This document shows positions 34,401 through 45,924 of a stretch of 64,000 bases of DNA, one piece after another. Under the pieces are notes generated by a model. The model saw nothing but the letters and a program-made list of their open reading frames with translations, was not told the origin of the DNA and ran no database searches. Source of the stretch: Vandiemenella viatica. Lineage: Eukaryota > Arthropoda > Insecta > Orthoptera > Morabidae. The first letter of the stretch is position 1, and each line of letters begins with the position of its first letter. A program made the translations under genes and the position numbers. The DNA lies in the NCBI GenBank assembly GCA_031002005.1, contig CM061920.1, forward strand, positions 115,062,095-115,126,094, given 5' to 3'.

Positions 34401-35329
34401 TTTTGTTTCCTAAATATTGTTTTCTCACCAAATTGTTTGTTTTTCATTGTTTACTGCATCCACGTGGTACCTACTCATTCTGCTTCCATCTATGCGAACA
34501 ATATCACTCTTAGTTTTCTACATCTGTTTTGTCTGTCGCCAGGATATTCTCAGTAAAATTCTGTTTTCGCTCTTCATTTGCAGCTGATTTTTACTACAGT
34601 AGTTTGCTCTGCATGCTTTAGCTTTTCGCAGTCAATACACACCTTGTGTAATATTGGCTTTCTTTGCCTGCACTGCTCTTATTTATTTCAACCACGATAT
34701 TGTATTTAAAATTTATGTATTTTAAACTCATTCGCAACCTGGATTATTGCTACGAGGCTCTAGTTGCTGTGTTACTCTTAATTTCCATTTTGTAATTTCG
34801 GTACAATGATTCTGATTGTTTTTCTGGGTCTACTCTACAGTTTAATTAAATTTATATTCTTTAAAAATATTCTTTGTTGATATGATTGTACATTTTTGCT
34901 TTCGAGATTGGCATTTCATTGTTTATCCCATTTTGGGATTAACGCCTTTTCTTTATATTAGTAATCATTCTTTCACAATTTGCCGCTGTTTCTCCAAACA
35001 GCACTGAATATTATAATATTAATATTTTTCCTCAGTTTCTGTATTTTTTCAATGTGTTGTAATTTATAATGTTTTTTCTTCCTGTGATCGGTTCTTGATT
35101 ATTCCGTTTCCTGATTTTTCTGAATTATCATTCTTGGATGATATTTCTGCTGTTTCTTCATACAGCATTAAATTATTAATGCATTTTTTAATCACATTTT
35201 ATCTTCGTTCCTGAATTTTTCAGCTGTGCTGTGTCCTTTTTAGCATATTCAGATATTACCTTTGTCACACTTATCCTTTCATCTCAACAGTTGTTTGGAT
35301 AGTTTTAGGCCTCATCACTCACATTAATT
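34401..35329. other. T-rich stretch without recognised genes
   Basis: Runs of TTT and TTC on the plus strand and only a short, unsupported frame at 34374-34556. It precedes the N-terminal frame of the most complete PLE and may be its 5' UTR. Nothing else was seen. Confidence 0.4.
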
Positions 35330-35338
35330 TCCCCTAAC

Positions 35339-36850
35339 ATGTCACCCATAGATTCATACATCTCTTTCTACAAGTTTCATGCCTTCCATCTAGTGAAACT
35401 GTGTTCACACACTCTCTTCCCTCAATCCTGCCTTTCTCTAACTATTCCTCCAAATGGATTAACCATTAAACTCCCTGTCTTTGGCTGCCATCCACAAATC
35501 CACCCACCACTCCACATCTTTCGTTTTACCCAATCACGTAACTTCACCAAACTTGTCCTTCAACAGCTCTTGTTCAAAGCAGACTGCACAGCTTATCTCC
35601 CTACACAAAATTCTTTGCCTGTCTGCCCCAAATACAATTAATCTGTTACAGCAGATTCTAAGAGATTGTATACAAATCCTAGCAAAACAAGCACAAAAAC
35701 ACCTGCGCAAACTATCTGCACTTGCAAAAAGTTATCTGGCTATGGGTGTACCCTTACCTCACCAACATCCCCATCATACTCAAAACTTCTACAGCTCCCT
35801 TGGTTTCCAAAACCCACTTGTCTTGCCCACATTTTCAATCTTCCCCACCCAACACCTCTACCACCCACTCCAAAAGCCTTCATCCTACCTCCTGTTAAAC
35901 CACAGCATTCTGTGGTTAACCTTTCATCTTCTTCTTTATCAGAATCTCAACTTTCTGTTCTCTCAAAGGGATTGAAATTTTCCCCAATCCCAAAGTTAGA
36001 CCATGCCGCTTTGGTACAGGACTCTTTAACACTTGAGTGGCATTATCAATTTGCCACACGGGATGGTACCGATTTTCGTCATGATGAGACTGAGCCCTGG
36101 CTGGCTAAAGTGTTTCAAACCACCATCCAAACTAGATACACCTCTCTGTCCTCAACACAATCCCCTACTTATGTTTCAGGAATTCCTCACTTCCAACCTG
36201 TCCTCAGCATCTTTTCGCAACTTCATTTCCCACTCCAACAACCTAAGTACTATCAAAACTCATGTCAAGAGATAACTGTCTAAGAATAGGAACATCATCA
36301 GTCTCCCAGCTGACAAAGGCCCAACGACCGTAATCATGGACCGCAGTGACTACAAGGCCGAAGCTTGGAGACAGCTCTCTGACAACACCACATACCTTCC
36401 ATACCCTACAGATCCTACAACTTCAATGTGCCAAGAAGAATGCACTCTCCTTGACCTCCAAGGCCCCGTACAACGACTCTCCCCCAACTCTTTGTCCCTA
36501 CTTTCTCCGCTGAACCCCCGTACCCCCACCTTGTACCTTCATCCCAAGATCCACCAAAAAATGAAAATCCGGGGCGACCTATAGTTGCGGCATATGGGTC
36601 TCCTACTGAACGGATTTCAGCTTTTGCGGATCAGCACCTCCCATCTTTTGTACAGGAGATCCCTTCAGTCATAGAAGACGTCCCACACTTCCTTGAACGA
36701 CTTTCCACAGTCCCCATTCCTCTACGACCTGACTCCTTCCTTGTCTCCATAGATGTCTCTTCCCTTTACATCAACATCCTTCACAGACAGAGCCTCAGTG
36801 CCATGGAACACTTCCTGGAAATGCAACCTCCCGACAGTCTCCCCAAGACA
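35339..36850 (+). pseudogene. PLE 5 N-terminal region and RT fingers
   Basis: Several overlapping frames cover a Ser/Pro-rich N-terminal region (35339-36275), then IISLPADKGPTTVIMDRSDY near 36297, TPTLYLHPKIHQKMK near 36528, GRPIVAAYGSPTERISAFAD near 36573-36630 and SFLVSIDVSSLYINI near 36737, which carries the first catalytic RT Asp. The coding stops at ACAT 36848-36851, where the solo LTR begins. The same motif order is seen in PLE 1 and PLE 2. Confidence 0.75.
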
Positions 36851-36851
36851 T

Positions 36852-37595
36852 TGTAACACAATTACTGTATAATTGCTTTATTTTATTTCTGTCCTGCTCA
36901 CGGTAAGACATGTAACACACTACTTGAGATATGTGTGCTTACACTATGTTCAAAGCTTTACTCTACTACTCATTACTTTTTTAATTAAAGGTTCGTTTGC
37001 CGTGCGGTCGCCAGTCGGTAAGCTTTGCTAATTGGTTCAGCTACTTTAATTCCAGTCACAGAAGATAAGTAAAACTACTGAGAAATACACACACACATGC
37101 TAGTGTTCACAGATTTATTCTTCTGAAACTACATAGGCCAACAGCAAGCCACCAGACAATAAAACTAATCTCCTTCATCACCGAAAAGTTGCAGATTCAA
37201 GTACAGTTAAAGCTGAATGAACAGTGAATACAAGTCCTGCAATTACTTAACAAACAATCACCATGGTGCAAGTCTGTAGCAGATTACGAAACACAGTTTA
37301 TATTCACTCACGTCTCGCAGAACAACTTTCACAGTTCGACATATACCTCAGCTCACATCACACCGTGTCCTTTACTACGGAACATACGTTAGGCGGCAGT
37401 ACAACATTTACGTGGCACAAACGCACTCGGCCGTCGCCCGTCAGCTCCCGCCGGTTGTTCTTCCGTACTCTACTCTCGACAATCCCCAACTGTTCGACCG
37501 TGTGCTAGGCGATCGCCCAATGCTAAAGACATTACATATCTCTCAGATCACACTCTCAACTCAAAATATCCGTAACATTCAACGGTTATGTTACA
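36852..37595 (+). mobile_element. 744-bp solo LTR
   Basis: Begins TGTAACA and ends TGTTACA, the TG...CA inverted termini of LTRs. It is flanked by ACAT at 36848-36851 and 37596-37599, a 4-bp duplication. Removing it with one ACAT makes the PLE RT sequence contiguous. There is no internal coding domain, so it is a solo LTR left after recombination. Orientation and family are not determined (strand is nominal). Confidence 0.8.
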
Positions 37596-37778
37596 ACATC
37601 CTTCCTCATTTCCTTGGCTAACTTCATCCTGTCTAACTATTACTTTTCCTTCAACTCTTAAATTTACCACCAGATACGCAACACTGCGATGGGCACCCGC
37701 ATGGCACCATCTTATGCAAACCTTTTCCTGGGCCGTCTGGAACAACGATTCCTCAACAATCTTTACATTGCAGTAATC
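37596..37778 (+). pseudogene. PLE 5 RT palm, first part
   Basis: Encodes across frames a block equivalent to [22 protein letters not shown] (near 37690-37750), the conserved RT segment preceding the FIDD motif. It is bounded by the solo LTR on the left and by the 864-bp insertion on the right. Confidence 0.75.
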
Positions 37779-38642
37779 TAGGTTGATCACTTGCCTAAAA
37801 TCTTCAAATTAATTTTCAAGTCGGTACCCAGGGTGGCGAGCATGGAAAAAGTTAAGCAATTGGAGCTATGACCTGAGAAGTAGCACGCATATCAGCAAGC
37901 CAGTTTTCAAGCGCCTGTCATTACAGCAAGATGGTAAAATCAAGCCAGTTGCCTAGTTCCTGTCATTACAGCAAGCTGGTAAAATGACTTCATACATCAG
38001 GTTAGCGAGGATTATTGCCCTCTCCACATAGTGATAATAGGAAGGGGAGTATCTATTTAAACCCTGGGAGCAGGGGTCTGTGAGTCTCTCCAGAAGTTTA
38101 CAACCAACCACATCGACGCCAAGGGCATCGTCATCGTCGGCGGTTGCAGAGAAGAAGATGGCTGCCGGCTGCTACTAAGGTGGGGTCTGCTGCAATAGCT
38201 GGGTGTGGACAGTTAGAGGGTCAAGCCTTTGGTCATATTTATATGGGCATAATCTTGTAGAGTTCTTATCAATATTCCAGTTACTTTATAAGCTATAAGC
38301 TCGCCCTTGTCTTTGGTCCTGTGTGGAATTAACTGGTGAATGCATAACCATTTTGTTATAAAGCCAATTAAACATTGTAGATATTCACATATGTCATCAG
38401 ACATTGCTCATGTAAATAAAGGTGTAAATATGTAACTGCTGTTTACCGTAATTTAACCTCCATTCCTATATTAATATTTGAATGTACTGAGCCATAAAAC
38501 CTATCAGGTGTTGCAATAGGGACCTATGACAAATATTCATATCAGAACAGTGGTCGATCTTCTATGGTCAGCCCTTATCCACGGCTCCAGTGAAAGGTTA
38601 CCCTGTTGGCTCTTATCAATCAGCTGGCAGGGTCACTACACC
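37779..38642. mobile_element. 864-bp insertion in PLE RT, class unassigned
   Basis: The PLE frame breaks after GTAATC (37773-37778) and resumes at ATCAAACCTC (38643). ATC on both sides may be a 3-bp target duplication. The ends, TAGGTTGATCACTTGCC and GGCAGGGTCACTACACC, form imperfect inverted repeats. Inside are two related CAGCAAG.TGGTAAAAT blocks and a CTATTTAAACCC TATA-like segment near 38052. No protein was recognised. Confidence 0.55.
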
Positions 38643-39712
38643 ATCAAACCTCTTGTGTGGTTCAGATAAATAGATGACAGTTTTATGACCTGGACTCACA
38701 AAGAGAAACATCTAATAGACTTCCTCAACTCGCTTAGCAACCACTCCATCAACTTTACCTGGACATACTCCCACAGCCATGTTACTTTTCTTGATGTTTA
38801 CGTTTCCTTGCATAACAGGCACCTACATACGTCTGTTCATATCATACTTACAAATCTGCAGCAATATCATCATTTTAACAGAGTTGTCATCCCTCGCACA
38901 TCAAACATTCCCTCCCTTAATGTCTGACCGTCCGTGGAAAGTGCATGTGCTCTGATGAAGAATATGTTTCCCAATACACAGAAAACCTGTATGGAGCTCT
39001 CATCTCCCGCAGATACTCTTCTGACTTAGTATACAAACAAATCTCTCAGGCCGTAGCCCTTCCTGTATACAACAACTTCAAGGCTGTACCCCTTGAAACT
39101 AACCGCAGCCCCGCTTTCATCACTCAGTTCTATCCTGGTCTCAAGTCTACTGAAGTATTCCTTCGCCGTGGGTATGACTTCCTACATTACTTTCCCGGAA
39201 TGTGCACCATTCTCTATAAAATCCTACCCACTGTTGCACGCACAAGTTTTAGCAGACCACCAAATCTAAAAAATATCTTGGTTCACAAGTACTCACCCAG
39301 TAATTCTCCCAAACTATCGCGGGGAAATGCAGCATTAATCCAGCCACTACCACCTCCTCCAATCCTACGACAGGTGAAACATTCCCCATCATTGGTCATA
39401 CTACTTGCATGACAACACCCCTCACATATCAACTTACATGCCTTCATTGCTCCAGCTCATACATAGGCCTCACTACTAACCCCCTAGCTATCAGAATGAA
39501 TGGCCACAGGCAGACAGTATATACTAACAATGAGGCCCATCCAGTTGCAAAACATGATGTTCCCACAAACTGAATACTTTTAACATCTGTTTCTCAGTTA
39601 GGGCGATCAGAGTTTTCCCCGACAACACAACCTCCTCTCAACTACGTAGATGGGAACTAGCCTATCAGAATATCCTTGACACCAGACATCCTCCTGGCCT
39701 CAATCTCCAATA
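38643..39712 (+). pseudogene. PLE 5 RT catalytic motif, thumb and GIY-YIG
   Basis: Resumes with KPLVWFR, a stop (TAA) where Tyr or Phe is expected, then IDDSFMTW near 38670, which keeps the catalytic Asp pair. The thumb reads FTWTYSHSHVTFLDV near 38752. The frame at 38945-39412 carries QFYPGLKSTEVFLRRGYDFL. GIY-YIG remnants include SSSYIGLTTNPLAIRMNGHR near 39450. At least three frame breaks are present. Confidence 0.75.
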
Positions 39713-40170
39713 AATTCCATCAGATCCAGCACTTATTATCTCCACTATTTACATTTGTAGTCTTATATTTCTGATATATTATTTTTCACTTATAGTTTTT
39801 CAAAATTTGTTTTTTTTTATACATGTATCCTCACCCAGTTATTATGTTGATCTACCACTTTAAAAAATATTATGCCTTCAAAAGTATCGATTATCGATCC
39901 AATATTTGAACTTCTACCTCCCCCCCATACACTTCCATATGCACCAGAGACACCATTCACCAGACGGCGGTCTCTGTGTACACATCTGACTCCACCTGGT
40001 GTCTAATTTCTGTACGTACAAGGCTGTAGGCCGAATTATTGAACTTCTCTTGTGTTTATATTTTTGTGTTCGTCGGGCAAGCCGCCTTCATCTGTGGTAA
40101 GTTTTGGGTCATATTTCGCTATCCTTCTTTAGTTTTATTACCTTAAAGCATTTTCCTGCCATTTGTTATG

Positions 40171-40202
<32 letters not shown>

Positions 40203-40369
40203 AATTAGATGACTAGGAGAATTGCCACCAGTGCATTAGCTACACTGCAATTAAAATTAATAATAATAACTGTGAACTCCACGAAACTCTTGCAATTTGG
40301 TAACTGGGGGCTTACTTCAGTAAAGGTGTTTCAAACAACATCATGACATTCTGTCTTTTTAATCTCCAT

Positions 40370-41205
40370 TATAAGGATTTATATATATAGAAAAAATATA
40401 TCGTCACAAAGGATGCTGTCTTTCTACACATAACAAATGGGTCGGTGAAGGAACAAGTTTTCCTGTAATGCTTTTCTTCATCACTAATGGGCCCACTTCT
40501 TAGTGTTTGGAATGATCTGGGGCAACCCATACAGAAGGTAGTAGAACGGTCTGCCAAGTGCAGAAGAACTATTTTTGACCAACAACGAGCCCTCGAATCA
40601 TGCCACCACAACTAACCCAACACTCGCGCAAATCCAGTTTCGTAACTGTGGGTATCAAATACTTAGCTGGCACTTACAAACTAAGCCCCTTGAGGGATAA
40701 ATTTTCCGACACTGAGCCACATACCACCACCTAACCTGCAACGAATAAATGATTTTACACATCAGTACAAGAGGATAATGGACAACAAAAACTTTCCGAT
40801 CCACCAAGACACTGAGGATGCCAACATCAACAGGCTCTAGAAAACTGCCAATACAATCGTCAAGGGATGCTACGCGTGAAGATTTCAACATCACCAAAGC
40901 TTTGATTCAGGAGTGGGCTGTACACCAAAATGACAGCTTACCTTGCATTACACAAAAGCCACCAGGTTTTGATTTACCTCATAAAACTTGGTCCACACTC
41001 AATATAATCAGAACTCAGCATGGCAGATGCGCATACTCCCTGTACATGGGGGGCAAGCAGCCATCCCCGTTATGTGAATGTGGAGAGATTCAGACTATTG
41101 GTCATATTATTGAAGAATGTCCGATAAGGTCTTACAGTGGTGATCCTGTGGACTTTTATTCAATGTTCTTAAAAGTGTCTAAATTGCCATACAATAAATA
41201 AATAA
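40370..41205 (+). pseudogene. LINE ORF2 C-terminal fragment
   Basis: The open stretch 40818-41201 has HKTWSTLNIIRTQHGRC, SPLCECGEIQTIGHIIEECP and a terminal PVDFYSMFLK segment. This is the Cys/His-bearing C-terminus found after RT in several arthropod LINE groups (consensus style CECGxxQTxxHIxxxCP). Upstream 40500-40810 holds decayed post-RT sequence. The copy is 5'-truncated and lacks catalytic domains. Confidence 0.75.
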
Positions 41206-41929
41206 AAGAGGACTTTAAATAATGCATCTCTGAACTCTCTCCTCCTTAACATAAATGGGACCCATTTTCAACAAATTCTAAAAGTGACTATACGTATGTG
41301 TATGTACTATTGTATCCAGCCAACAACTTCATACTGCAATTAAGTAATATGTTACAAATTATATTCAATTTATAGTGAATCTGAGTATAATTTCCGACCG
41401 TGCCCATCCAGGTCTTGAATAATGTAATCACCTTAAATAAATGCATTTATTAAGTTCTCCATACGCATTATGCTCAGTTAGGTAGTCTGTTTTGTAATCT
41501 ACAGTCTTTGTAATTTAACATTTAACTGGGTGCTACAAGAACCTGCAAAAGAAAAGTACATTGTAATGTTACAAGTCCCCCCGTCACAATCTAGTATCTA
41601 GATCCAAAAATAAAGAAAAAAAAATCATACACATAGAAAGGAGTCTTTGGAAATCCAAACAATACCTTCAATATAATATTCTTACATAGCAAGGAATTTT
41701 ATTAACAATTTGCAATGATTCTGTTTTGTCATCACCTCCACTTCTGTTAAACGTTAAAGTTAACCACTGTGAGCAGATGAAAATAGCACAAAGTATTCGT
41801 GCATTTAATTGGAATATATTTTAAAAATCCAATTAAATTTATAGTGATTATTAAATTTTAGGCAGTGTAACATTTGAATGCAATGTGGAAATAAAATACA
41901 CCTTCCAATTTAACATGTTATACATAGTA
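41206..41929. other. Unassigned AT-rich DNA
   Basis: No open frame, element terminus or RNA gene was recognised. The sequence is A/T-rich with a C-run near 41578. Confidence 0.4.
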
Positions 41930-42700
41930 CTAGCCTCAAAGCCCGTCAAAAATGATGGGTTTAACGGAGTGTTATGGTAATTTATTTCCCTCCAGTTGCC
42001 TAAATAAACAGAATTGTTGCAAAATAAAGCTCATTGTAATTTATCGTCCCTTGTGCTGTTGTGCTTCAGTTGTGAACTTGGTCCAGCTTGCATTTCAGTC
42101 TAACCACAATTGCCACTAGAAAAGCAAAGCTTAAATCACACGCGAATCAATACAGTCCCTGTATAGCATGTCAGTGTCAACATGCTTCGCGATATGAACT
42201 TGGTCCGAAATCTCCACAGGTTCTCACATCTTTCTTTCTTATTTAATAACAATAATTGGGCACAGTTTAATTTATTTTGAAAAAAAAAAATCATTCATGC
42301 CCTGCTGTAGCGTCAAATGCCAGTTGTAATTCTGACCCATGCTAAGTAACAATCTAATCAAAGCTTTCATTAAAATGTTCAAAAATTAAAACTTTTATTT
42401 TACTTAACTGTGGCCAAAGATTTTAACAAATATTTTTACATAAAATGAATATTCCGAAAATATAAGCATCTAACGATTGATATGTTGATTTAAATGCAAT
42501 GCATACTTTTATTTCAGTGTAATGTCAGTTAATTTATTCGCGGATGCTTAGAAATGTTATTAAATAAAGTTCATAAACAAGAAAAATGATGTAAAGCGTG
42601 ACGTAATAGTGCGACGTCATAGATTGACATCATGCCGTGATAGGTGACATCAGATGTGACACTTGACTTATATATTAATAGATAATGACTACCAGATATA
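41930..42700 (-). repeat. Dispersed repeat with GGCTAG/T end, possibly Helitron-like
   Basis: The minus-strand terminus reads ...GACGGGCTTTGAGGCTAG followed by TA, like the end at 22945. It contains the TTCAGTCTAACCACAATTGCC word and a CTTGGTCCAGCTTGC motif shared with the 12476 and 22945 repeats. Non-coding. Confidence 0.4.
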
Positions 42701-42871
42701 TCAAAATACTGGTTTGATTTGCTGAATTACTCTTCATTAAATTTTAATGAAACTGGTTTGAGTGTACAAAACTATTTGGGCAGTAACAGTATACGAGTAG
42801 CAATTAAAATTTTATTTTAGTAACAAACCAAGAGCATATAGAGTATTCAAATGCTGTCATGAAACACTTAC

Positions 42872-43010
42872 TTGGCAACTGATGCATGCTCTTCTGCCAA
42901 TGCCAAAGATTTATCTTTTTTTTCAGATACTGATTTCAGTTTTTTCCATATCTTGGAGTCCAAGTTCTCAACAGATTCTTCAACTAGGTTATTAATCTCT
43001 TTGCCATGTT
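42872..43010 (-). CDS. Host-gene coding exon (downstream of the two seen)
   Basis: A 139-nt minus-strand exon, open in one frame, entered at phase 1. Its 45 complete codons begin HGKEINNLVEESVENL and contain KIWKKLKSVSEKKDKSLA. The acceptor is TTATATGTAG after a T-rich tract; the donor is CCAA/GTAAGTG. The incoming 2 nt (AA) complete a codon with the final G of the exon at 49826-50022, giving Glu. The exit phase is 2. The residues are rich in Glu, Lys, Leu and Ser and look helical or coiled-coil-like. I do not recognise the protein. No repeat copy was seen elsewhere in the window. The next exon was not found. Confidence 0.7.
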
Positions 43011-43019
43011 CTACATATA

Positions 43020-43449
43020 AGAATCAACAAATAAATATTTAATAAATCAATTAAAAAGCAAGGCAAGTATGATATTCATTGTTTCATACAATGTAATACT
43101 TTTTACCTTACGTGCAAATGTTACTATTCAGATCTTACACTTTCAAAAAATATTTCGATATATAACTGAAAGTTGGTAATTAATAAATAATAACTAATTA
43201 AATAATTTTGCTAGTCATGAAGCATGACTCAATTTAGCTCGATTGCCTAATATTGAGTTAATATTCTAATCTTTTTAATGAAAACACTGTAAACCAAAGA
43301 AGATACGACATACCTAAGTACAAAAAAGATACTTATCTAAAACTTATCTAAAAAGAAATATAATACAACATCAGTAACAATTATTCAAATGTTGTGCATG
43401 TATCATTTTTAGAAATAATTTATTACATACATTAAACATTTGCACAGAA
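43020..43449. other. Intronic AT-rich DNA
   Basis: Lies in the intron between the two proposed host exons. No element or gene was recognised apart from the polypyrimidine tract just upstream of the exon at 43010. Confidence 0.4.
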
Positions 43450-43740
43450 AAATTACCAACACTTACCAAAAATGAAGGTTGTCGTGGTGTTGAAACACTG
43501 ACAGACATATCAACACAAATTGTTGAAATTTTTGGGCTATATCTCTTCATCAACAACAGAGCTGTATGATGATGGTTGGCAGTCTCCTCAGTTAACAATT
43601 AGCTGCCAGCCACCATGATGCAACTACCTTACTCTACTGTTGATGAAGGGTTATATCCTGATAATGTCAACAAACTATGTGTGTTTTGATGCTGCAGCAA
43701 CCTCCAACTTTGATAAGTTGTAGTTATTCTCCTATCCAAA
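43450..43740. repeat. Fold-back pair of PLE termini
   Basis: The left half (43450-43585), reversed and complemented, aligns with the right half (43610-43735). Shared landmarks are CTGCCANCCANCATNATG, TTGATGAAG followed by a short stem, TGTGTTNN, CAACCTNCATTTTTGGTAAG-like and TATCC ends. The arms are diverged, so this is an older version of the palindrome at 32148-32474. Confidence 0.65.
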
Positions 43741-43789
43741 TATTTAATTTATCCATTTTATACTGTCTTTGTTTAAAAATATATATATA

Positions 43790-45592
43790 CCAAAAGGGAT
43801 AGCGAAATGAACCACCACTTACCTTAGATGATGGTATCAGGGAGTGAACACATAAATAAACACAAAACACAGGAAAAACAATGAATATTTCGAGACTTGG
43901 CTCGTTGTTGACAGGAGAAAATTAAGGAGGGAGGGTGGAGTGGGAGACCGTTTCACAGAATGGCCATTAGTCAGGAACTTGGTGGGGGTAAATTCAAACA
44001 GAGGGCAGGGAGAGGGGAACAGTGAATTGGAGCTAGTACCTGAGAATGCAAAACGTTACAAAAAGTGTGGAAAATTATATTCAAATGTTTATAACATAAA
44101 TTTGAGAAAGTAAAAGTAATTAAAATAAAATGGAAAAAATATAATAATAATAATAAAATAATCTATGTAGTTAAACATCACCTCTGGTATTTAGACAGTG
44201 GGCATGGAGGCAAGTACGGGCTAGAGGGAAGGAAAAGTATGAACTGGGTATTATCTCAAATTGAGACCAGGAGGTTGCCTTGTGCCTAGTTTGTATTGGT
44301 AGGCAAGTTCCCACTTTCTGAGTTCAGAGGAGTTGCTGTTGTTAGGGAGGATTCTGATAGCACAGACCATGAAACAAGAATTGAAATTATTAGTGTCATG
44401 GGAGCTGGCATGGATAGCTACTGTATGTTTTGGATTAAGAGTGAAAACTGTCTGATGGTGGCCATTCATTCTAATGGCAAATGGATTGATAGTCAAACCT
44501 ATGTAGGAAGCCAGGCCGTGTTTGCAGGTTAGCTGGTATATTACGTGGGATGGTTCACAGGTGGTGTGTCCTGTGATAGAGTTGGTGAAGGTGATGGAGG
44601 CATGGTGAATGTCGCACATCTTACAGTGGGGTCTATTACATGGGAAGGATCCTTGGGGCTCTCTGATGGGACGAGGAAGACTGCGTTTGTGGACTAGTAG
44701 CTGGCTGAGGTTGGGAGGTCTGCTGAAACAAGGTTTGGAAGGGCCAGGGAGGATTTTTGGAAGAATGGATCTCATTTCTGGGCAGGTTAGTAGGAAATCA
44801 TAACCCTGCCGAAGGATTTCATTGATGGATTCAAGGCCAGGGAAGTATTATGTAAACAGGACTTGACTATGGTTGTTTTCAAGGGGTTTGTAGCAGTCAA
44901 TAGGTAGAGCAGGTTGCAATGTCGCTCATGAAAGTTAATTGTGAACCAAAGCTGGGGGAGTATTGTGGGATACCAATGCTTGTGAGATGTTTTTTTGAAT
45001 ATTCCAGAAGGGATTTCTGATTGGAGCATATACGACTGCCTCGAATGCTAAGACTGTAGGGGAGGGAATGTTTGGTATGAAACAGCTGGCAGCTGTCAAA
45101 ATGGAGGTACTGCTATGCGTTGGTGGGTTTAGTGTGGATTGAGGTGCTGAGGTGGGCATTGGAAAGGGACAGGTCCACATCCAAGAATGTGGCCTGGGCA
45201 TGGGCGTAGGTCCATGTGAAATTCAGCAAGTTATTAAAAGTATTTAGATTATCCAGAAAATTTAGAAGGGTGTTTTCTCCATGTGGATAGTGGTTTGAAT
45301 TTTTGGAGACTGGGTTCCAGATAGTCTTGAGGCCCAGGTTCACTGACATGAGTAGCAAAGTGGTGCCGCCAGCGGAGTGTTCGGCAGAATGAAAGGCAGT
45401 CCCGGACTAGGTTGGCATGGTCAAATGTAGGGGTAGGAGAAAAAGTAAGGCCTTTGGAGAGTACGGAGAGTTGGGGTTCAGATAGTTATGAAGAGGACAG
45501 GTTCACGACTGACAGTTTAGGTTTGGAGGCAGGGCTGGAGTGCAGAGAGCGAGGTGTGGGTTTCAAAGGAGAAGGTTGAGGCCTGCTTCTCG
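43790..45592 (-). pseudogene. Penelope-like element 6, internally deleted
   Basis: From 45592 down the minus strand: an N-terminal piece ending TTLLLMSVNLGLKTIWNPV near 45320, fused at about 45285 to the RT thumb (ENTLLNFLDNLNTF, FTWTYAHAQATFLDVDLSLS). The RT fingers and palm are absent. The GIY-YIG frame is at 44251-44775: GSFPCNRPHCKMC, HVIYQLTCKHG, SYIGLTINPFAIRMNGH and KWELAYQYKLGTRQPPG. The terminus (43790-44050) has CCACCACTTACCTTAGATG and a stem-loop CGAG/CTCG near 43890. Confidence 0.8.
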
Positions 45593-45924
45593 AACGTCAC
45601 ATTAAAAACAATCAGAATCAATACATAATCATTACGAAATGCTCAGAAATGAAAATTAAAGATAAGTGAACACAAAATTATTCACATAAATCATTTTAAA
45701 CTGTAGTAAATTATCCTTTAAACATTGTAGGAATACTTGGAATTACAAACATTTAAGCAATTCTCTTGCATAGTTCTGTCATTAAACATATTAAATACTA
45801 TTTACATAATTTCTTTTCATAAAACAAAGTCGATTTACACTGATTTACAGTAAATTGCTAGACAAACATACAAAATCATATTCAGTCAAACTCTCTCTTC
45901 CTACAAATGCTTCCTAAAATACAA
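45593..45924. other. Unassigned DNA between PLE and LINE fragments
   Basis: AT-rich, no gene or element end recognised. Confidence 0.4.

Larger units (their letters stand above)
35330..40135 (+). mobile_element. Penelope-like element 5, most complete copy
   Basis: The layout is N-terminal region, RT, GIY-YIG endonuclease and terminal region. It is interrupted by a solo LTR at 36852-37595 and an 864-bp insertion at 37779-38642; removing each with its flanking repeat restores the RT order. The terminus has AAGGCTGTAGGCCGAATTAT near 40020 and CCTTCATCTGTGGTAAG near 40085. Frameshifts and stops make it inactive. Confidence 0.8.

Noticed and set aside
43371..43598. 75-codon minus-strand frame as a further host exon
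   Set aside because: It falls within the fold-back PLE terminus at 43450-43740 and its frame does not follow the exon phases.
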